Positions 1 through 8,122 of a DNA stretch of 64,000 nucleotides are shown one piece after another; positions within the stretch are counted from its first letter, which is position 1, and every line of letters starts with the position of its first letter. The stretch comes from Paenibacillus paridis (GTDB taxonomy: Bacteria > Bacillota > Bacilli > Paenibacillales > Paenibacillaceae). The stretch is from assembly GCF_006345825.1 (NCBI RefSeq), contig NZ_VCIX01000092.1, positions 2,271,345 to 2,335,344 on the forward strand, given 5' to 3'. Position numbers and translations under genes: made by a program. The notes beneath the pieces are model-generated. The model worked only from the letters and a program-made list of their open reading frames with translations, had not been told where the DNA came from and made no database searches.

Positions 1-829
1 CGCCATATAGAATCGCTGCTTTACGCGACAGCAGTACGGTAATGGTTTGGTTCTCTGAGGTTGCCGCCCAATCCGTATTCACATAACCTTTCTTGAACAG
101 CTCGGCGAAATCATGCATGGCTTGCATAACTCCAGCATCTGTAAAGCTTGCCGTGCCAGCCGTCCGCTTGCTGTTCCAATTCTGGTCATCGGCATATACA
201 TTATCCATAAGCAGCTTATTCAACAGTTGGTTAAAGTGTCCGAGGTCTTTACCACCAATGACGAGCGGAGTAAAGCCCAGCTGTTTAATTTTCTCGCAGG
301 CCTTCAGAAACTCCTCCCACGTTCTTGGTGGGGAAGTAATGTTTGCCTGCTCGAAAATATCTTTATTATATAGAAAACCGGAAGGAGCTGGGCCAGTCAT
401 TGGAAGCGTATAATGCTTGCCCCCTACTTCAGCCGGCGTATCTATGAGAGCCGTCAGCTCCTCCGGCAGCTCGGCAAGCCTTCCCGCATCTACGTACCAC
501 TGCGTATCGCGCATCTCCATCATATCCGGAAACTCTCCCACAACATCTTTCATTTGCAGATAATCCGTATAGGAGCCTGAACCTGAGGAGTCCTGTAAGA
601 TCGTAATTCCCGGGTTCTCAAGCATAAAGCCTTCCACTGCATTCGCAATCGCCGCTTTGATGGTAGGATCGCCTCCTGCATATACAAAGGAAAGCTGTAC
701 CTGGTTGGAGCTGGGAAGTTGCTCCTTATTCGGAGGCGTAACGTTATTCTGAAGCCCGAAGCTGCATCCTCCTAGCAGCAGCAAACTCGCAACAAGGAAG
801 ACCATCACTTTATAACAACCTGTCAGCAT
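1..829 (-). CDS. Extracellular solute-binding lipoprotein (family 1), C-terminus cut by window edge
   Basis: Substrate-binding lipoprotein of a sugar ABC importer, partial at its C-terminus. I start it at the ATG at 827-829, preceded by GAGGTG about eight bases upstream. The N-terminus is a short hydrophobic signal ending in a lipobox LLLLGGC, followed by an Asn/Pro/Ser-rich linker. The mature part (QVQLSFVYAGGDPTIKAA, then a TWEEFLKACEKIK segment) is typical of MalE-like binding proteins. It lies 22 bases downstream of the response regulator at 852-2429, so it is probably the last visible gene of the importer-kinase-regulator operon. Binding proteins in this position sometimes work as extracytoplasmic partners of the kinase; that role is inference. 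No permeases follow inside the window. The sugar bound cannot be predicted. Confidence 0.85.
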   Translation of the reverse strand, partial: MLTGCYKVMVFLVASLLLLGGCSFGLQNNVTPPNKEQLPSSNQVQLSFVYAGGDPTIKAAIANAVEGFMLENPGITILQDSSGSGSYTDYLQMKDVVGEFPDMMEMRDTQWYVDAGRLAELPEELTALIDTPAEVGGKHYTLPMTGPAPSGFLYNKDIFEQANITSPPRTWEEFLKACEKIKQLGFTPLVIGGKDLGHFNQLLNKLLMDNVYADDQNWNSKRTAGTASFTDAGVMQAMHDFAELFKKGYVNTDWAATSENQTITVLLSRKAAILYG

Positions 830-851
830 TACTTTTCACCTCATTTGCCAT

Positions 852-2429
852 TTAACTCTGCCTGTAGTCATTAGGAAGCTTACCATAATGCTTCCTGAAC
901 ATATCGCTAAAGTGCCGGGGGTTATTATAGCCTACCGCCTCTGCTACCTCATAGACCATTAAATCCGTTTGCATCAGCAGCCGATGTCCTTCCTTCATTC
1001 TTAATTCAGTTAAATATTGCTTGAAGTTTTTGCCCGTCTGTTTCTTGAAAAATGTACTGAAATAGGAAGGATTCATATACACTAGTGCAGCCATCGATTC
1101 CAGCTTAATCTCTTCTTTGTAATGCTCTGCAATATATTTTTTTACTCCATCAAGCTGCGTAACTTCCTTATGATCTCCTTTAGGGCCAACAAGCAGCATT
1201 AGAGATACAATCTCTTCATGAACAAATCCCCCTAGTTCTTCGCATGTATGAAAGCTCCATAAACGTTGTGTCAGCTCTTGCTCATCTCTCAGTTCTGTCT
1301 CACAGCCTAGCTCAGAAACCTGATGGGCAAGTACATGAAGCAGCGCATACGCGCAATGGACCACCATTTCCCGGTTCCCCCATGCTTCTCCACTTACTGC
1401 TTTAACCCACTCCTCGCATAGCCTCGTAGCTTGGGAAGGCGTCGAGTTGGTAATGGCCTGCACCATATCTTTCTCAATGGCGTCCCGTGGGCGTCCACTG
1501 TTCTCTGGCGGCTGTGGTATTTGCTCGTAGCTAATGTAGGAACGCGAGCCGAGAAAGAACCGAAAGCCAATTGCCGTCTCTGCCTCCGTATATCTATCAT
1601 ACAATTGCTCAAGACGAGAGCCTGTGCTCAATCCGAGCGTAACGCTTATTTTCAAATAAGCAGAAAGCCGTTCATGAATACATGAAATAGCGCTTAAGGG
1701 ATCACTCCCTTCATTCAAGGAAAATATGGCGCATATCTGTTTCTGTCTAACGAGCACCCAGCCTAAACCGCTTTCATTAATCGTATCCTTAATTACATTC
1801 TGTATCGCAAATTGGAGCAGCTTCCAGCCACTTTCTTCCCAATTGCCCTGATTGATCAATATATCCTCTTGCTCGATCAACAGCACTGAATACAACACAT
1901 CAACCTGTTCGCCAATGTACTCTTTCAGAGCCCTCGTCGTCAGTTCAACCCGCTCGCCTTCAATCAGAAGCTCAAGCAGCTCTTTCTCCTGTGTTTTACT
2001 TTGCTGCTGCTCCAATTCGGCAAGTCGACTAAGCCTGTGTTCCGAATGAGACACCTCTTTAACCATCGCAAGTGCCTTCATAATCGCGTTCTCCAGCTTC
2101 GTTTGATCAACCGGCTTTACCAAATAATCGACAGCTCCAAGGGCAAGCGCTTCCTGCGCGTATGTAAATTCACGGAAAGCACTCAGAAAAATAACATAAG
2201 TGCTAATACCCTCTTTTTTTATAAGCTTTAGTACATCAATTCCTGTCATCCCCGGCATCACAATATCCGATACAACAAGGTCAGGACGAAGGGTTTGGAT
2301 GGACTCCAGCAATTCCGTTCCGCTGTACACCTCTCCGATAATTTCCATACCAAAGGCTTGCCAATCAATCAACTTATGCAGTCCGCGTAAAATAATTCGT
2401 TCATCATCTGCCAGCAGCACCTTAAGCAT
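852..2429 (-). CDS. YesN-type response regulator with AraC DNA-binding domain
   Basis: Two-component response regulator, 525 residues. Residues 1-120 form a receiver domain: acidic pair DDE near residue 8, phospho-acceptor Asp in the segment VVSDIVMPGMTG near 55, and the switch Lys in YLVKPVDQ near 105. A long middle region of about 290 residues has no clear domain and is usual for large YesN proteins. The last 110 residues are two AraC helix-turn-helix motifs (YMNPSYFSTFFKKQTG and VGYNNPRHFSDMFRKHYG). It starts two bases after the kinase stop codon, and its ribosome site AAGGAGGAA lies inside the end of the kinase gene, so the two are translationally coupled. It probably activates the neighbouring importer operon. 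A decayed paralogue of this gene lies at 27557-28210. Confidence 0.93.
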   Translation of the reverse strand: MLKVLLADDERIILRGLHKLIDWQAFGMEIIGEVYSGTELLESIQTLRPDLVVSDIVMPGMTGIDVLKLIKKEGISTYVIFLSAFREFTYAQEALALGAVDYLVKPVDQTKLENAIMKALAMVKEVSHSEHRLSRLAELEQQQSKTQEKELLELLIEGERVELTTRALKEYIGEQVDVLYSVLLIEQEDILINQGNWEESGWKLLQFAIQNVIKDTINESGLGWVLVRQKQICAIFSLNEGSDPLSAISCIHERLSAYLKISVTLGLSTGSRLEQLYDRYTEAETAIGFRFFLGSRSYISYEQIPQPPENSGRPRDAIEKDMVQAITNSTPSQATRLCEEWVKAVSGEAWGNREMVVHCAYALLHVLAHQVSELGCETELRDEQELTQRLWSFHTCEELGGFVHEEIVSLMLLVGPKGDHKEVTQLDGVKKYIAEHYKEEIKLESMAALVYMNPSYFSTFFKKQTGKNFKQYLTELRMKEGHRLLMQTDLMVYEVAEAVGYNNPRHFSDMFRKHYGKLPNDYRQS

Positions 2430-2431
2430 GG

Positions 2432-4207
2432 CTAATTTCCTCCTTCCGATAGGGGAAGCGTAAACTGTACAGACGTTCCAATATTAAGTCGACTCTCAAT
2501 GACCAGCCCGCTCTCCTCACCAAACAGAGACTTTAGCCTGTCATGTACATTTTTCAAGCCTACATGCTTGCGTAGATGCGGGGCAGTATCTTCCTTCAAG
2601 CTGCTCAGTACTTCAAACAGCTTGTCCTCGCGCATGCCAATTCCATCATCTATGATGCGAATAGAGAGATGACGCCTATCCAGAAGCTGAAACTCAATGC
2701 AGATTCTACCTTTGCCGGATAACGGCCAAATGCCATGCTGCACAGCATTCTCTACTAGCGGCTGGATTGACATTTTGAGTATTTGCCAAGAAGACTCAAT
2801 TTGATCAAGGCCTTCAACCTCAAGCTGGATCATATCATCGGTGCGGATGCGAATCAACTTGAAATAATGATGAACATGCTCAAGCTCCTCCCCGATGGAC
2901 ACCAAATTCTCACCATAATCCAGCACGTACTCCATCTGTTGAGACAACGAATGAATCATATCGGCTACCGGACGATCATCATTCGTAATGGCGCTCATGC
3001 GAATAACCTCCAACGTATTATAAAGATAATGTGGCCTTATCTGGCTCTTGAGTGCGTTAAGTTCTGCCTGCTTCTGCTTGATTTCCGCCAAATAGGCAAC
3101 ATTAATAAATTGGCTTAGCCGATCAGCCATTCGGTTAAAGCTGCGAGCAAGCTGACCAACCTCATCAATGGAATGCACCGGAACGTGCAAATCCAAATTT
3201 CCTGATTCTGCCTTAGCCATTTGTCGTATGACCTCACGAATCGGCCGCGACAATCGTTTCGAGAATATAACGGCAAGCATAATCAGAAAAAGAATGCAGC
3301 CTGCAACAATAAAGCTTGTCCATTGCTGAATCACAATCAGACTGGAATACAGCTCATGCTTCTGGAAAGCTCCCATTAGCTTGAAATCCGTTCCGGCTAT
3401 CTCCTGCTCCAGAACGAGAACATCAGAGTCATTCGAATTAGCAATCTTTTCGTTAACCTGCTTGCCGTTATGGTCGTGATTGCTGGAATAAATAATGAAG
3501 CCCTCAGCATCGACGATATTAACCGTTTCTCCATCATTAAGCTGTATTTCCGAGAAAAGGTTCTCAAACGCTTTCAGATCCACGTCAAAAAACAGTGTCC
3601 CCATCGCGACCGGATTTTGGTTAAAGGAGATTGCTTTGTTCATAAATTGTCTGCCAAATGTAAAAACGCTGCTATTAGAGCCGGCGTAATAGGTTTCAGG
3701 ATGTGTCGGAATAAAATGTATATGCTTCGGACTTTCATCAAAAGCCCTACTCCATTTGCGCCATAAAAATTGATTCGATTCGAACCGAAGCGTATTTCGG
3801 CTCTGAGTGTACAATTCATTCGTATAACGATTCACAAAAAAAGCATTTTGGATATATGGATTGGTACTCATTAACGTCTTGAGATAGTCATTGACAGCTA
3901 CGCTATGATCGTAGCCTTGATAATCGGAATCCATCGTGAGCGATTGATAAAGCTGCTCGTACAAATCGTTATTCGTATACATAAGTTTGGAAATAGTATT
4001 GAATTCCGTAAACTTCTTCTCTGCATTGTCGGATAGATTAATAATCATCTGGTTCAAATTATTCATGGTATACTGCTGAGCTTGGGATGTAATCATATTC
4101 ATGGCCAAATAGCCCATAACCGCTATCGGTACAAGTCCGACTAGAATGAAGGAAAAGGTGAATTTCACAAACAAGCTGCGACGAAAAATAGTAATAAGGA
4201 CCTTCAT
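2432..4207 (-). CDS. YesM-type sensor histidine kinase
   Basis: Membrane sensor kinase, about 591 residues. I start at ATG 4207 (MKVLITIF) because GGAGGAGG lies just upstream; an in-frame ATG 13 codons earlier has no such site. An N-terminal membrane helix (about residues 15-40), an extracytoplasmic sensing region (about 40-290), a second helix, a HAMP segment (SKRLSRPIREVI) and a cytoplasmic His_kinase/HATPase pair follow. The phospho-accepting His is in QIRPHYLYNTLE; ATP-binding boxes include PLVENAVQHGI and IIDDGIGM. It is coupled to the response regulator at 852-2429 and probably senses the sugar, perhaps through one of the flanking binding lipoproteins. A decayed paralogue is recognisable at 28211-28600. 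Confidence 0.93.
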   Translation of the reverse strand: MKVLITIFRRSLFVKFTFSFILVGLVPIAVMGYLAMNMITSQAQQYTMNNLNQMIINLSDNAEKKFTEFNTISKLMYTNNDLYEQLYQSLTMDSDYQGYDHSVAVNDYLKTLMSTNPYIQNAFFVNRYTNELYTQSRNTLRFESNQFLWRKWSRAFDESPKHIHFIPTHPETYYAGSNSSVFTFGRQFMNKAISFNQNPVAMGTLFFDVDLKAFENLFSEIQLNDGETVNIVDAEGFIIYSSNHDHNGKQVNEKIANSNDSDVLVLEQEIAGTDFKLMGAFQKHELYSSLIVIQQWTSFIVAGCILFLIMLAVIFSKRLSRPIREVIRQMAKAESGNLDLHVPVHSIDEVGQLARSFNRMADRLSQFINVAYLAEIKQKQAELNALKSQIRPHYLYNTLEVIRMSAITNDDRPVADMIHSLSQQMEYVLDYGENLVSIGEELEHVHHYFKLIRIRTDDMIQLEVEGLDQIESSWQILKMSIQPLVENAVQHGIWPLSGKGRICIEFQLLDRRHLSIRIIDDGIGMREDKLFEVLSSLKEDTAPHLRKHVGLKNVHDRLKSLFGEESGLVIESRLNIGTSVQFTLPLSEGGN

Positions 4208-4248
4208 TACAGCCTCCTCCTTCTGTTTATGCGAGAAACCCCCCAAAG

Positions 4249-4276
4249 AGCAGCGCCCCGCAAGGGAAGCGCTGCT
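4249..4276 (-). terminator. Intercistronic hairpin between binding protein and kinase
   Basis: AGCAGCGC at 4249-4256 pairs perfectly with GCGCTGCT at 4269-4276 around a 12-base loop. It sits just after the stop codon of the binding protein at 4295-5935 and before the kinase start. There is no clean T-run on the minus strand, so it is more likely an mRNA-stabilising or partial-terminator hairpin, which would give more binding protein than kinase. That functional reading is inference. Confidence 0.5.
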
Positions 4277-4294
4277 TCTGAGAGTATACAGATA

Positions 4295-5935
4295 TTAAGC
4301 TCCTACCTTTTCTTTAAAAACTTGCAATTGGGTGTTCATTTCGTCAATGATCGCATCAAGGCCAGCAGCTTTCAGCTTTTTATTCATATCAGCCAAAGCA
4401 TCTTCAATCGATTTGCCGCCAGTAATACCGGAACGAGTCGCGCTAGTTGCCGCAAGAACGTCATTTACTGCAAGCAATTGGTTTTGGATTTTCTCAGGAT
4501 TGAAGATAAAACCATTAAGCGGATTATCTACAGCAAGAGAATCCAGATTATTTTGCATGGTTGTCAAATCCGCTGCCAGATCCTTATAACGAATTTGTTC
4601 GGTACGCGCCATATCATTGTTCGTGAAGCCAGTACTCATTTTTCGATACATTTTCTTCTCTGCAGGAATTGTACCGAAGTCAACTGTAGCATCAGTTGGG
4701 AAAGAAACATAGCTTACGCCTTCCTTGCCATATTGGAACTTATCAAAGAACTCTTTGTCTGTGTGTACAGCTTCGATAAACTTGATAATAGCTGCTGCTT
4801 TCTCGTCGCTTGTGTTAACACCGATTGCTACGCCAGTCGTATTGCCCATGTTCGCAGTAAGTAGTTTACCAGTACTTGTTACGTAAGGGAGGAAGCCAAA
4901 TTTAATGCCTTTCGGATTCGCCGCATCCGCATCCGCTTCTCCGCCATTCAGCTTGTTCATGGCAGGAGGGATAATATTAACTTTGGCTGCCGAGAAGTGA
5001 TTCAAGAAATGTGCAGGCAGCAAGCCATCTTGCATCATAATACCAGGGTCAGCTTTAGAGTTCAAAATATCTGGGTCGGAAATACCGTCATCATACCATT
5101 GTTTTGCTTGTTTCAGTGCTTCCAAATACTCAGGCTGCTCGAACAAGAACACGGAGTTGAATGGATCACTTTGTTTGGACGCAATCGCGCTGATACCTGC
5201 AGTAGCGTCACCCGTTACATCCATATACATACCAAGCGCTCTCCCAGCGATACCGCTGCTGTCCGGTGTGCCTTGAATGATTGGCTTTTTAAGCTCTTCC
5301 TTTGCTTTGTAAAGGTAAGCGTTCAGTGATTCCAGATCCGTAACAGGTTTCACACCCCACTGCTCAGCCAGATCAACACGGTATAGGAATCCATTTGTAG
5401 TAACGTTCGTTTTGCCGCTAAATTGCGGAATGTAGTTAAGCTTGCCAGCAATCTCAAGCTTTTTCAAGCCATCAGCTCCACCAAATTTCTCGGCCAGCTT
5501 CGGTGCTTGATCGATCACTTTGTTCAAATCATAGAAAGCGTTGGATGCTGCCAGTGTTGCGTAGTTTGACCAAGGACCAATCGTAATCAGGTCGATGTCG
5601 CCAGCTGCAATACGAGTTTGCAGCGTCGTCATTTCTTGACCCCAAGGCACATATTCAACCCGCAGCTTGATGCCCCATTGTGCAGTCAGCTCATCAAGAA
5701 TAGGGTAGTATTCTTTGTCCAGATCAATAACCGGTTTGTCTCCCATGTTAACGACCTTAACAATGCCTAGATCCTTAACCGGCGCATCTGTTGGCTCTGC
5801 TGAAGCTTCAGTGCCACCTGCGTTAGTAGGCGCGTTAGTAGACTTATTGTTGCCATTGCTGCTGCATGCCGCAAATACGGTTACAAACAAGGCAGCCATC
5901 AAGCACATGATCGTGATGCGTTTCAAAGATTGCAT
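4295..5935 (-). CDS. Extracellular solute-binding lipoprotein of LplA type
   Basis: Binding lipoprotein of the adjacent importer, about 546 residues, the usual size for the LplA-like group that binds oligosaccharides. Start chosen at ATG 5935 (MQSLKRIT) with GGGGGA upstream; the longer frame adds 16 residues without a better site. The signal peptide ends in a lipobox VTVFAAC, followed by an Asn/Thr/Ala-rich low-complexity linker. The mature protein contains the typical WGIKLRVEYVPWGQE and FTNNDMARTEQIRYKDL segments. It follows the LplC-type permease by 71 bases and precedes the kinase, giving the order permease, permease, binding protein, kinase, regulator. The substrate is unknown; the upstream lyase suggests oligosaccharides from an acidic polysaccharide. 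Confidence 0.92.
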   Translation of the reverse strand: MQSLKRITIMCLMAALFVTVFAACSSNGNNKSTNAPTNAGGTEASAEPTDAPVKDLGIVKVVNMGDKPVIDLDKEYYPILDELTAQWGIKLRVEYVPWGQEMTTLQTRIAAGDIDLITIGPWSNYATLAASNAFYDLNKVIDQAPKLAEKFGGADGLKKLEIAGKLNYIPQFSGKTNVTTNGFLYRVDLAEQWGVKPVTDLESLNAYLYKAKEELKKPIIQGTPDSSGIAGRALGMYMDVTGDATAGISAIASKQSDPFNSVFLFEQPEYLEALKQAKQWYDDGISDPDILNSKADPGIMMQDGLLPAHFLNHFSAAKVNIIPPAMNKLNGGEADADAANPKGIKFGFLPYVTSTGKLLTANMGNTTGVAIGVNTSDEKAAAIIKFIEAVHTDKEFFDKFQYGKEGVSYVSFPTDATVDFGTIPAEKKMYRKMSTGFTNNDMARTEQIRYKDLAADLTTMQNNLDSLAVDNPLNGFIFNPEKIQNQLLAVNDVLAATSATRSGITGGKSIEDALADMNKKLKAAGLDAIIDEMNTQLQVFKEKVGA

Positions 5936-6006
5936 GTACGTTCCCCCTAAAAAATAATTGTGTTTATTTATGTCAATTTGCACAAGGGTACAAATAACAT
6001 ACTACA

Positions 6007-6915
6007 TTAGCCTTTCACTCCGCCAATCGTTAGACCTGTTACAAAATATTTCTGTGCAAAAGGATAGAACAACAGCACCGGTCCTGTCGTAATAACAGCC
6101 ATCGCCAGCTTCATCGTTTCGCTTGGAAGCGCCTCTTCACGAATAACGCTTGTATCAACAACAACAGAAGCGCTGGACAAAATACGGAACAACAGGAATT
6201 GAAGTGGATGCTTGTCCTCCTCTGTAATGAGCAAGGAAGCGGTAAACCAGTCATTCCAGTAATGAAGTGCTGTAAACAACGCAATTGTAGCAATCGCCGG
6301 TTTCGCGAGCGGCATCATAATCTGACTAAAGATTCGAAAGTCGCTTGCTCCGTCAATTCTTGCTGATTCAACTAAATCATGTGGAATGGCGCGCATAAAG
6401 TTTTTGAACAGGAAGATAAAAAAGGCATTCATTACGCTTGGCAGAATCAGTGCCCAAATGCTGTTTTTCAAATGAAGCACTTGCGTATTGATAATGTACC
6501 AAGGGATCAGTCCTCCGCTGAACAGTGTGGTGAAATATAGGAAGAATGAATATCCATAACGATACTGAAAGTCAGGTCTCGACAAAACAAAACCGGTCAT
6601 GGCAATCGTAACGACACCGATAACTGTACCGACCACTGTAACCAGTACGGTAATCGTATAGGCATTAATGATAGTTTTGGCATTCTCGAATATGGTCTGA
6701 TACGCGTAAGTCGTAAAGCCTTTCGGCCATAGCGAGTAGCCTTCTGCTGATATAATTGCGTTATTGCTCAGCGAGCCTGAAATGACCAGGATGAACGGAA
6801 GCAGGCACGCCAGAGCAAGCAGGCCGATCACGACGAAACCAATCGTATAAAATAAAATAGCGGTTTTTTCGGTTTTGATTTTTGTTTTTGAAGCTGCGGC
6901 TTGAGACATCATCAT
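6007..6915 (-). CDS. Carbohydrate ABC transporter permease, LplC/YtcP type
   Basis: Inner membrane permease of a sugar importer, 302 residues, with six predicted membrane helices; the first is near residue 25 (ILFYTIGFVVIGLLALACL). The cytoplasmic EAA loop is ESARIDGASDFRIFSQIMMP near residue 190, which contacts the ATPase. The C-terminus FVTGLTIGGVKG is the family hallmark. Three consecutive ATG codons open the frame; TAGGAGGAA is best spaced for the second or third, so the true start may be 6912 or 6909. It begins 12 bases after the partner permease stop. No ATPase gene is present nearby, which is usual for these systems because they share an MsmX-like ATPase encoded elsewhere. Confidence 0.93.
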   Translation of the reverse strand: MMMSQAAASKTKIKTEKTAILFYTIGFVVIGLLALACLLPFILVISGSLSNNAIISAEGYSLWPKGFTTYAYQTIFENAKTIINAYTITVLVTVVGTVIGVVTIAMTGFVLSRPDFQYRYGYSFFLYFTTLFSGGLIPWYIINTQVLHLKNSIWALILPSVMNAFFIFLFKNFMRAIPHDLVESARIDGASDFRIFSQIMMPLAKPAIATIALFTALHYWNDWFTASLLITEEDKHPLQFLLFRILSSASVVVDTSVIREEALPSETMKLAMAVITTGPVLLFYPFAQKYFVTGLTIGGVKG

Positions 6916-6927
6916 TTCCTCCTACCT

Positions 6928-7920
6928 TTAGAACAATGCGTTGTCAGGTTCAATTTTTTTAACAACCCAGTTGACGAGAACGACCAGGACAAGACCGAAG
7001 AGCGACTGGTAGAAGCCTGCTGCGCTTCCAAGTCCGATATTTGGACTAATCGCGACTGCTCGATACACGAACAAATCGATAATATTCGTCGTTGGCAAGA
7101 GCAGACTGTTGTCGCGTACGAGATTATAGAACAAGTCGAACTGTCCCTTGAGAATGCCTCCTAGCGAGAACAGCGTCAGAATAATAATGGTTGGGCGGAG
7201 CAATGGCAGCGTAATGTGCATAATTCTCTGCATCAAGGTAGCTCCATCGATATGGGCTGCCTCGTAGACGCTTTCATCAAATCCCGAAAGAGCTGCGAAG
7301 TAGACGACTGTACCGTAGCCAAGTCCTTTCCAAATCGCGAACAAGACGATAATATATGGCCAATATTGAGGCTCCTGATAGAAGTTGACCGTATCCACAC
7401 CAATGCTTGTCAGGAAGGTATTGATGAAACCATGCGTACTAAGCAAGTTGTAGGCTATGACACCAACGACTGCGAATGAAATAAAGTAAGGCAGAAACAT
7501 CGCGGTTTGAACCGATTTCCTAAACTTCTTGCTAGGCAATTCCTTCAATGTGATCGCTACCACTACCTGTAAGGCTGTACCGAGCAGTAGGATAGCTAGG
7601 TTATACAGGAGCGTGTTGCGCGTCAACATCCAAATCGGCGAGCTCCAGAAACCGCCTTCCGTACCTACCCCAAACAAATACTCGAAATTTTGAAATCCGA
7701 TAAACTTGCTTCCGAAGATGCCTGCGCCATAATCATAGCGCGTAAAGGCGATGTATACGCCAATCATCGGAAGATATGCGAATAGAATGAAAAAAATAAA
7801 AGACGGGATCAGCATAATCCAATAGGTCCGTTGATGAACTAGTGAATGAATAATACCTTTCTTTTTTTGTGTTTTCTTCTGCAGCGTTACTTGATGTGTT
7901 ATGGTTTCCAGTTGTGCCAC
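6928..7920 (-). CDS. Carbohydrate ABC transporter permease, LplB type
   Basis: First permease of the importer, 330 residues. It starts with GTG at 7920; AAAGGAG lies nine bases upstream and an in-frame ATG is not available nearby. A basic N-terminal tail (QKKTQKKKG) precedes six membrane helices, beginning near residue 35 (IMLIPSFIFFILFAYLPM). The EAA loop reads EAAHIDGATLMQRIMHITLP near residue 220. The C-terminal stretch VVKKIEPDNALF matches the family. It is the first gene of the importer operon, separated from the upstream lyase gene by a strong terminator at 8058-8108, so it likely has its own promoter in the 200-base gap. Confidence 0.93.
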   Translation of the reverse strand: MAQLETITHQVTLQKKTQKKKGIIHSLVHQRTYWIMLIPSFIFFILFAYLPMIGVYIAFTRYDYGAGIFGSKFIGFQNFEYLFGVGTEGGFWSSPIWMLTRNTLLYNLAILLLGTALQVVVAITLKELPSKKFRKSVQTAMFLPYFISFAVVGVIAYNLLSTHGFINTFLTSIGVDTVNFYQEPQYWPYIIVLFAIWKGLGYGTVVYFAALSGFDESVYEAAHIDGATLMQRIMHITLPLLRPTIIILTLFSLGGILKGQFDLFYNLVRDNSLLLPTTNIIDLFVYRAVAISPNIGLGSAAGFYQSLFGLVLVVLVNWVVKKIEPDNALF

Positions 7921-8057
7921 CTTCCCTTGCTCCTTTGTCCTTATGTTTCTATAGACCTATGGTATCATAGGGCTTATTTGGGTTGAATGCCATTTCTCTA
8001 GGTACTATTGCTGTTTTTTTGGATGTTTATGATGCCCCTGGACGCCTCTGCTTGAAC

Positions 8058-8108
8058 GCAAAAAGGGAGCTGTCAGGCAGCAGCTATAACTGCCCGCCTG
8101 ACAACTCC
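8058..8108 (-). terminator. Rho-independent terminator of the lyase gene
   Basis: Read on the minus strand, GGAGTTGTCAGGC pairs with GCCTGACAGCTCC (one mismatch) and is followed by CTTTTTGC. It lies 15 bases after the stop codon of the lyase at 8123-13876 and separates that gene from the importer operon. Confidence 0.8.
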
Positions 8109-8122
8109 TCAACTGATTTATG

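Noticed and set aside
4229..4864. 211-codon plus-strand frame antisense to the binding lipoprotein
   Set aside because: Shadow of a clear gene; composition rich in Cys, Phe and Ile and no ribosome site.
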